From the NCBI GenBank assembly GCA_964395765.1, contig CAYNCU010000138.1:1-11574 (forward strand): a stretch of 11,574 bases of DNA, in the 5' to 3' direction. Below are positions 6,241 through 11,574 of this stretch, in pieces. The translations under genes and the position numbers were made by a program. Under the pieces are notes generated by a model. The model saw only the letters and a list, made by a program, of their open reading frames with translations. It did not search any database and had not been told where the DNA came from. This DNA comes from DATDPY01 sp964395765. Lineage in GTDB: Bacteria; Bacteroidota; Bacteroidia; Cytophagales; Cyclobacteriaceae. Each line of letters begins with the position of its first letter. Position 1 is the stretch's first letter.

Positions 6241-7443
6241 ATGATATTTGAGACCGAGCTAATAAAAAAGAGCAGAGACTTCGTTGAAAAATATCTGCAG
6301 GAAAATAGTAATGAACAATTATATTATCACAATTTTAAACACCTGCAGGATGTTGCCGAGGCGGCTACCGAAATAGGCCAGGCCACCCAACTGACCAACG
6401 ACCAACTTGAAACGGTGATCATTGCGGCCTGGTTTCATGATACCGGATACAGCAAGGGCTGGGAAAATCACGAATTTACATCCCAAGCCCTGGCGACAGA
6501 ATTTTTACGGTCGTTGGGGGTAGACGAGAAAAAAATTACGGATATAGGGGGATGCATTATCGCCACCAAATTGCCTCAACGGCCAACCAACATAATGGAA
6601 AAGGTATTGTGTGATGCCGATCTGAACCATATTTCCTCCGAAGAGTTTTTTACCAAATCGGAAATGCTAAGAAAAGAAATATCGGCCAGAAACGCTACCG
6701 ATATAAAAAAACTGAAATGGTTTAAAGAGAGTCTTAAATTCATTAAAAACTCCGATTATTTCACACCGTATGCTAAGGATAAATACCAGCCTGCCAAAAA
6801 GCAAAACGTTGAGAAACTCAAATCGCTTGTAAAGCAGATTAAAGAAAAAAAAAAGAGCAAAAAAAACTACGAGGTAATTGATGAGGACGTGCATCTCACC
6901 GGTATACCAAGCCGTGGGGTAGAGACTCTTTTCAGGATCACCTCAAAGAATCATATTGATTTTTCTTCCATGGCCGATAACAAGGCTCATATCATGATTT
7001 CCATCAATTCGATTTTAATTTCCATATTATTTTCAGTTTTATTCAGCAAACTGGAAGATTACCCCAACCTCATTTTTCCTTCTCTTGTCCTGGCTCTTAC
7101 CTGCCTGACCACCATGATTTTTGCTATCCTTGCTACCCGTCCCAATTATACCAGCGGAGTTTTTTCCAGGGAGGATATTGAAAACCGCAGAAGCAACCTG
7201 CTATTTTTCGGGAACTTCTATAATATGCCCATCCATGATTATGAATGGGGCATGAAAAAAATCATCACCGACAGTGATTTTTTGTACAGCTCCCTGATAA
7301 AGGATATTTATTACCTTGGGAAAGTATTGGGGAAAAAATATAAATTTCTCCGGATTTCATATACTGTTTTTATGTACGGGTTTATCTTCTCCGTCATCGC
7401 TTTTACCGTCTGGATATTAAATTATAAATCGAACTCAATTTAG
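6241..7443 (+). CDS. HD-domain phosphohydrolase fused to a Pycsar-effector-type membrane domain (PycTM/DUF5706)
   Basis: The N-terminal half (about 1-185) is an HD-superfamily domain with metal-ligand candidates H34 (YYHNFKH), H66-D67 (WFHDTGY), H77 and D127 (CDADL). A Lys-rich linker (about 186-215) leads to a membrane module (about 225-395). That module begins ETLFRITSKNHIDFSSMADNKAHIMISIN and continues with hydrophobic helices at about 252-268, 279-298 and 374-393. NLLFFGNFYNMPIHDYEWGMK and LIKDIYYLGKVLGKKYKFLR lie between them, as in the Pycsar effector TM family. In Pycsar, a cyclase makes cCMP or cUMP after phage infection and a PycTM effector damages the membrane. Here the HD part may hydrolyse a nucleotide signal, which is inference. 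No cyclase gene is present in the window. The gene is divergent from the lipoprotein gene and 39 bases before the GH3 gene. ATG 6241 is the natural start. Confidence 0.85.
   Translation: MIFETELIKKSRDFVEKYLQENSNEQLYYHNFKHLQDVAEAATEIGQATQLTNDQLETVIIAAWFHDTGYSKGWENHEFTSQALATEFLRSLGVDEKKITDIGGCIIATKLPQRPTNIMEKVLCDADLNHISSEEFFTKSEMLRKEISARNATDIKKLKWFKESLKFIKNSDYFTPYAKDKYQPAKKQNVEKLKSLVKQIKEKKKSKKNYEVIDEDVHLTGIPSRGVETLFRITSKNHIDFSSMADNKAHIMISINSILISILFSVLFSKLEDYPNLIFPSLVLALTCLTTMIFAILATRPNYTSGVFSREDIENRRSNLLFFGNFYNMPIHDYEWGMKKIITDSDFLYSSLIKDIYYLGKVLGKKYKFLRISYTVFMYGFIFSVIAFTVWILNYKSNSI
6845..6866 (+). repeat. Two poly-A tracts (A10 and A8) in the HD-PycTM linker
   Basis: A10 at 6845-6854 and A8 at 6859-6866 encode the Lys-rich linker between the HD and membrane domains. 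A slip of one base in either direction meets a stop almost at once: TAA at 6875-6877 in one frame and TGA at 6879-6881 in the other. Either would release an HD-only product of about 210 residues. Slippage itself is not shown by the sequence. Confidence 0.6.
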
Positions 7444-7482
7444 TTACTAACCCTAATTTTTAATTAATTTTTTTTTAGCCCT

Positions 7483-10143
7483 ATGAAAAAAATATTATTA
7501 ATAATACCTGTTATCCTGATAATCGGTTCCTGCAACAAAAAAAAAGAGACACGGCCGGACATTCCTTTTTATAATGAATCGTTAAGTCATGAACAACGAG
7601 TTGATGACCTGATCAAGCGGCTTAGCCTTGACGAGAAAGTCGGCCAGTTAAATTACCAGGCGCCTGCCATTGAAAGACTCGGCATTCCTTCCTACAACTG
7701 GTGGAATGAATGTCTTCACGGGGTGGGCAGGGCCGGACTGGCGACCGTATTTCCGCAGGCTATCGGGCTCAGTGCGACCTGGGACCCCGACCTGATGAAG
7801 AAGGTGGGATCGGTTATATCCGACGAAGCCCGGGCCAAACATGAAGAATTTTTACGGCATGGAAAAAGAAGCATATATTATGGCCTTACTTTCTGGTCAC
7901 CGAACATCAATATTTTCAGGGATCCGCGTTGGGGAAGAGGACAGGAAACCTATGGAGAAGACCCCTTCCTGACCGGAACTATGGCGGTAAATTTTATCGA
8001 TGGTTTACAAGGAGATGATCCCGATTATCTGAAAGTAGTCGCTACCGCTAAGCATTTTGCGGTTCATTCCGGACCTGAGCCGGACAGGCATACCATCAAC
8101 GTAAAGTTAAGTGAGACCGACCTTCGTGAAACGTATCTTCAGGCCTTTGAAATGACGGTAAAGGACGCGCATGTCGCTTCCATCATGTGTGCGTATAATA
8201 GTGTCAGGGATGAAGTTTGCTGCGGAAGTAATTTGCTATTAAAACAGGTATTGCGGGATGAATGGAAATTCAATGGTTATGTTGTTTCCGACTGCGGTGC
8301 TATCAGTGATTTTTACAGGGAAGGCGGGCATCATGCATCCAAAGATGCTCCTGAAGCAGCAGCCCTGGCCTATTCCAACGGAACCGATCTGAATTGCGGG
8401 GGAACTTCCCAATACCTTAAAGAAGCGGTTGAAAAGAAACTCATCCCCGAGTCGGCAATCGATACGGCCGTGAAACGCCTGTTCCTTGCCAGACTCAAAC
8501 TTGGAATGTTCGATGATCCGGCCCATGTAAAATGGACAAAAATTCCTTACCGTGATGTAAGAAGCGATTCCAACCTGGACGTAGCCTTAAAAGCGTCGAG
8601 AGAATCTCTTGTATTGCTGAAAAATAACGGAATACTTCCGCTGAAAAAAAATATAAAAAAAATAGCCGTCATTGGACCGTTGGCGGATGATTACAGGAAC
8701 TTGCTCGGCAATTACCATGGAAGTTCTGATAACCTGATAACACCCCTTAAAGGGATCCGGGATATGGTGGCAGTTCGGGGAACGCAGGTAACCTTTGCCC
8801 CCGGATGCCCGATCGTTGATGGCTTGCCTTACCTCTCACCGGTACCCTCAAAATATCTTAAACCTCTTAGCGGTAGCGGAACCGGTCTGACTGCAACTTA
8901 TTATGACAACAAGAATTTTAAAGGAAATCCTGCATTTACCCGGATTGATTCAGTTATTAATTTTTTCTGGTATGATAATACCCCGGTTTCACATCAAATG
9001 GCTGACGAATTTTCTGTTCAATGGGAAGGAACGATTAATCCTGTAGTGTCAGGTAAATATTATCTTGCAATAGATGCCTGTAACCAGGTGAAACTTTACC
9101 TGAATGATTCATTGTATGCCGATTTTGACAATGAACATGCTCCCAGCCGGCCTATATTCCCGTTTGATATGACGGCCGGCCAGTCCTATAAAATTAAAAT
9201 TGAGTTTGACAGTTACGGTAATGACCCTCAGGCACACCTTTTATGGAGTGTGCCCGGTAAGGATTTGCAACACGAGGCAATCGAAAACGCAAATGCGGCT
9301 GATGTAGTCATTCTTGTAATGGGTTTATCCCCTTCTATTGAGGGAGAAGAAATGCCGGTTCACTTGCCCGGTTTTTCTGGTGGAGACAGAACCGACCTGG
9401 TCTTACCTGCCACGCAGGAAGATCTCATGAGAAAAATCCTGGCCTTTAAGAAAAATGTTATCCTCGTTGTTACCGGCGGAAGCGCTATCGCTCTGAACTG
9501 GGCGGATGAGAATGTTCCCGCTATTCTGGAGGCGTGGTACCCGGGAGAAAAAGGAGGACAGGCTATCGCAGAGGCACTGTTTGGGAAAATAAATCCATCC
9601 GGCCGTTTACCGGTGACATTTTATAAATCGGTCAGTGATCTTCCACCGTTTGCCGATTATAATATGACTAACAGGACTTATAAATATTTTACCGGTGATC
9701 CTCTTTATCCCTTTGGTTACGGATTAAGTTATACCCAATTTACGTACAGTGATCTTAAGGTAAGCGATTCTGAATTCTCCAATCCTAAAGATCTTACGGT
9801 TTCGGTTAAAGTAGAAAATACGGGGACAATGGAAGGAGGTGAAACCGTAGAATTATATGTTGCCGATAAGAAAGGTGAATTTCCTGTACCCCGGATTTCC
9901 CTGAAGGCTTTTAATAAGATCGACCTGAAGCCTGGAGAATCGAAAGTTGTCAGTTTTACACTACGTCCTGAGCAACTGGCTGAATTTAACCCGGAAGGAG
10001 AAAAAGTTTTACAGAAAGGCAGTTATATTATTTACGCCGGAGGAAAGCAGCCCGGTTTCAAGGGTCATGCGGATGCAGCCACCACACAGGTGTTATCTGC
10101 CACAGTGAAATATACCGGAGAAGATAAATTGTTCGGAAAATAA
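7483..10143 (+). CDS. Glycoside hydrolase family 3 lipoprotein with PA14 insert (beta-xylosidase/beta-glucosidase-like)
   Basis: This enzyme removes terminal sugars from the non-reducing ends of beta-linked oligosaccharides. The 886-residue product starts with a lipoprotein signal, Cys17 in IIGSC, so it is tethered to a membrane facing the periplasm or surface. The GH3 barrel (about 30-330) shows NWWNECLHGVGR, RDPRWGRGQETYGEDP, K190-H191 in TAKHF, and the nucleophile D270 in VVSDCGAI. The second domain (from about 375) is interrupted by a PA14 module (about 466-592, TATYYDN to LLWSVPG). It then resumes with the probable acid/base region EGEEM (E620-E623). A fibronectin-III-like domain closes the protein (about 790-870). 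The NWWNE-type motif favours xylosidase or arabinosidase activity, but glucosidase cannot be excluded. It is probably co-transcribed with the esterase 48 bases downstream. A T9 run (7468-7476) precedes the ATG. Confidence 0.93.
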   Translation: MKKILLIIPVILIIGSCNKKKETRPDIPFYNESLSHEQRVDDLIKRLSLDEKVGQLNYQAPAIERLGIPSYNWWNECLHGVGRAGLATVFPQAIGLSATWDPDLMKKVGSVISDEARAKHEEFLRHGKRSIYYGLTFWSPNINIFRDPRWGRGQETYGEDPFLTGTMAVNFIDGLQGDDPDYLKVVATAKHFAVHSGPEPDRHTINVKLSETDLRETYLQAFEMTVKDAHVASIMCAYNSVRDEVCCGSNLLLKQVLRDEWKFNGYVVSDCGAISDFYREGGHHASKDAPEAAALAYSNGTDLNCGGTSQYLKEAVEKKLIPESAIDTAVKRLFLARLKLGMFDDPAHVKWTKIPYRDVRSDSNLDVALKASRESLVLLKNNGILPLKKNIKKIAVIGPLADDYRNLLGNYHGSSDNLITPLKGIRDMVAVRGTQVTFAPGCPIVDGLPYLSPVPSKYLKPLSGSGTGLTATYYDNKNFKGNPAFTRIDSVINFFWYDNTPVSHQMADEFSVQWEGTINPVVSGKYYLAIDACNQVKLYLNDSLYADFDNEHAPSRPIFPFDMTAGQSYKIKIEFDSYGNDPQAHLLWSVPGKDLQHEAIENANAADVVILVMGLSPSIEGEEMPVHLPGFSGGDRTDLVLPATQEDLMRKILAFKKNVILVVTGGSAIALNWADENVPAILEAWYPGEKGGQAIAEALFGKINPSGRLPVTFYKSVSDLPPFADYNMTNRTYKYFTGDPLYPFGYGLSYTQFTYSDLKVSDSEFSNPKDLTVSVKVENTGTMEGGETVELYVADKKGEFPVPRISLKAFNKIDLKPGESKVVSFTLRPEQLAEFNPEGEKVLQKGSYIIYAGGKQPGFKGHADAATTQVLSATVKYTGEDKLFGK

Positions 10144-10191
10144 ATTGGATTAAGAGGAGACCAATTTTCCTCCAAGAATAATTTAATTATT

Positions 10192-11574
10192 ATGAAAAAA
10201 TTTTTGTTTTTATCCGCTTCTTTTTTAGTACTCATAAATTATACCCAGGCAAAAATTAATCTGCCGTCAATTTTTGCCGACAATATGGTACTTCAGCAAA
10301 AAACAGAAATTACGATTTGGGGATGGGCAGATCCATTGGATGAAATAACCGTAAGTGCAAGCTGGAATTCCGCATCGGTTAAGGCAAAAACGGATAATTA
10401 TGCAAGGTGGAAAGTAAAGTTAAATACGCCGGCAGCCGGCGGACCTTTCAACATTACAATAGTCGGAAGTGATACCATCGTCCTGAAAAATGTTATGATC
10501 GGTGAAGTATGGCTTTGTTCAGGTCAATCGAATATGGAAATGTCGGCTAACTCGGGAATCACTAATGCCAAGGAAGAAATCGCGGCCTCTGATAACCCCG
10601 AAATAAGGTTCTTCCAGGTCGATAAAAGGTCGGCCCCGGATCCGCAGATCGATGTTTCGGGTCATTGGGAAATATGCACACCATCGACTATGAAATATTT
10701 CAGTGCAGCCGGGTATTTTTTCGGGCAGAAACTCAATAAAACGCTTAATGTTCCCGTCGGACTTATTAACAGTAGCTGGGGAGGTACGGCTGCGGAAACA
10801 TGGATAAACCCTAAAGTAATCGCTTCTAACCCGGAACTTTCCGCTGGCGCAAAGAAAATATCGGATACTACACCCTGGTGTCCCGGAAAACCGGGATCAA
10901 CCTATAATTCCATGATTGCACCCATAATTCCTTTTAAAATTGCCGGTGTAATCTGGTACCAGGGTGAAACCAATACGGCCAACCCGGAATCGTATGCTGA
11001 TATGTTTTCAGCGCTAATTAAAGATTGGAGAAATGAATGGAATATGCAGTTTCCTTTTTATTACGTTCAGATATCGCCCTATAAATACGGCGATACGCTG
11101 GCAGGTGCTATGGTAAGGGAGGCACAGTTAAAGTGCATGTCGATACCCAATACAGGGATGGTGGTGATCAGCGATATTGGCGATCCCAACAATATTCATC
11201 CTAAGAATAAAAAGGATGTGGGTATCCGCCTGGCGGATTGGGCACTCGCCAAGACTTATAACCTGCCTGGTATGCCATATTCCGGGCCGGTATATCGCGA
11301 TATGAAAATCAATAAGAACAAAATAATATTATATTTTGACCATGCAGATCATGGTTTGGTGGCCAGGGGAGGGCCTTTGACCGATTTTAAAATTGCGGGC
11401 AGCGATAAAGTCTTTATGGATGCTACGGCGAAAATCGAAGGAAATACAATTGTAGTTTATTCCAGGAAAATCAAAGACCCGGTTGCCGTTCGTTTTGCAT
11501 TCAGCAATACGGCGATGCCGAATTTATTTAATACGGAAGGCTTGCCTGCGTCGTGCTTCAGGACGGATCAGTGG
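10192..11574 (+). CDS. SGNH-family sialate O-acetylesterase-like enzyme (partial at window edge)
   Basis: The frame runs from the ATG at 10192 to the window end without a stop, giving 461 residues. A cleavable signal peptide (about 1-20, ending NYTQA) indicates export to the periplasm. SGNH-hydrolase blocks are clear: GEVWLCSGQSNMEM with nucleophile S113, WYQGETN at about 255-261 and DPNNIHPKNK with H336. The start KINLPSIFADNMVLQQ and the end LPASCFRTDQW are typical of the family, so only a few codons are probably missing. Proteins annotated 'sialate O-acetylesterase' in Bacteroidota often act on acetylated plant glycans. With the GH3 gene just upstream, removal of acetyl groups from xylan-type oligosaccharides is more likely than a sialic acid role; this is inferred from context. 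Both genes would share a transcript. Confidence 0.9.
   Translation, partial: MKKFLFLSASFLVLINYTQAKINLPSIFADNMVLQQKTEITIWGWADPLDEITVSASWNSASVKAKTDNYARWKVKLNTPAAGGPFNITIVGSDTIVLKNVMIGEVWLCSGQSNMEMSANSGITNAKEEIAASDNPEIRFFQVDKRSAPDPQIDVSGHWEICTPSTMKYFSAAGYFFGQKLNKTLNVPVGLINSSWGGTAAETWINPKVIASNPELSAGAKKISDTTPWCPGKPGSTYNSMIAPIIPFKIAGVIWYQGETNTANPESYADMFSALIKDWRNEWNMQFPFYYVQISPYKYGDTLAGAMVREAQLKCMSIPNTGMVVISDIGDPNNIHPKNKKDVGIRLADWALAKTYNLPGMPYSGPVYRDMKINKNKIILYFDHADHGLVARGGPLTDFKIAGSDKVFMDATAKIEGNTIVVYSRKIKDPVAVRFAFSNTAMPNLFNTEGLPASCFRTDQW

Noticed and set aside
10145..10177. Possible terminator hairpin between the GH3 and esterase genes (GAGGA / TCCTC)
   Set aside because: The stem is only five base pairs with a long loop and no T tract, so read-through is more likely.
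10177..10191. Perfect AT palindrome AATAATT-T-AATTATT just before the esterase ATG
   Set aside because: It consists only of A and T in a spacer that is AT-rich anyway and typical of start regions in this phylum. There is no second copy at other promoters in the window to support an operator.
1..11574. CRISPR arrays, tRNA or rRNA genes, insertion sequences
   Set aside because: No regularly spaced repeats, cloverleaf-like segments, rRNA sequence or transposase motifs were seen.

Overview
The window looks like a chromosomal piece of a Bacteroidota genome, probably a Bacteroidales-like lineage, from a draft or metagenome assembly. NusA and IF2 are of the Bacteroidota type. A promoter of the Bacteroidota primary-sigma form (TTTG, 19 nt, TAnnTTTG) lies upstream of rimP. 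Several start codons have AT-rich upstream regions rather than Shine-Dalgarno sites. Two proteins carry lipoprotein signals, and a glycan-degrading gene pair of a kind common in this phylum closes the window. A run of 10 Ns at 5134-5143 marks a scaffold gap.

Layout: (1) 1-81 may be the last 26 codons of an unknown gene. (2) 129-4737 is the housekeeping operon rimP-nusA-infB (ribosome maturation, transcription elongation/termination, translation initiation). It has a recognisable promoter and a perfect 8-bp hairpin right where rimP begins. (3) A 53-residue two-helix membrane protein (4820-4981) follows infB. (4) 4982-5111 holds nested AT-rich inverted repeats between convergent genes. (5) A minus-strand SdiA-regulated-type beta-propeller lipoprotein (5112-6134) is interrupted near its C-terminus by the scaffold gap. 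Its last codons before the gap read as a fragment of a short-chain dehydrogenase, which points to a local mis-join. (6) Divergently, 6241-7443 encodes an HD phosphohydrolase domain joined to a membrane domain of the Pycsar effector (PycTM, DUF5706) type, with no nucleotide cyclase gene in view. (7) 7483-10143 is a lipoprotein GH3 glycosidase with an inserted PA14 domain. (8) 10192 to the window end is an exported SGNH 'sialate O-acetylesterase-like' enzyme, cut by the window edge very close to its C-terminus.

The last two genes read as a pair for acetylated plant-type glycan: the esterase removes acetyl groups and the GH3 enzyme trims terminal sugars. The most interesting locus is the HD-PycTM gene. 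It couples a probable phosphohydrolase to a membrane effector module known from anti-phage cyclic-nucleotide signalling. Two poly-A tracts sit exactly in its inter-domain linker, and both alternative reading frames stop right after them.
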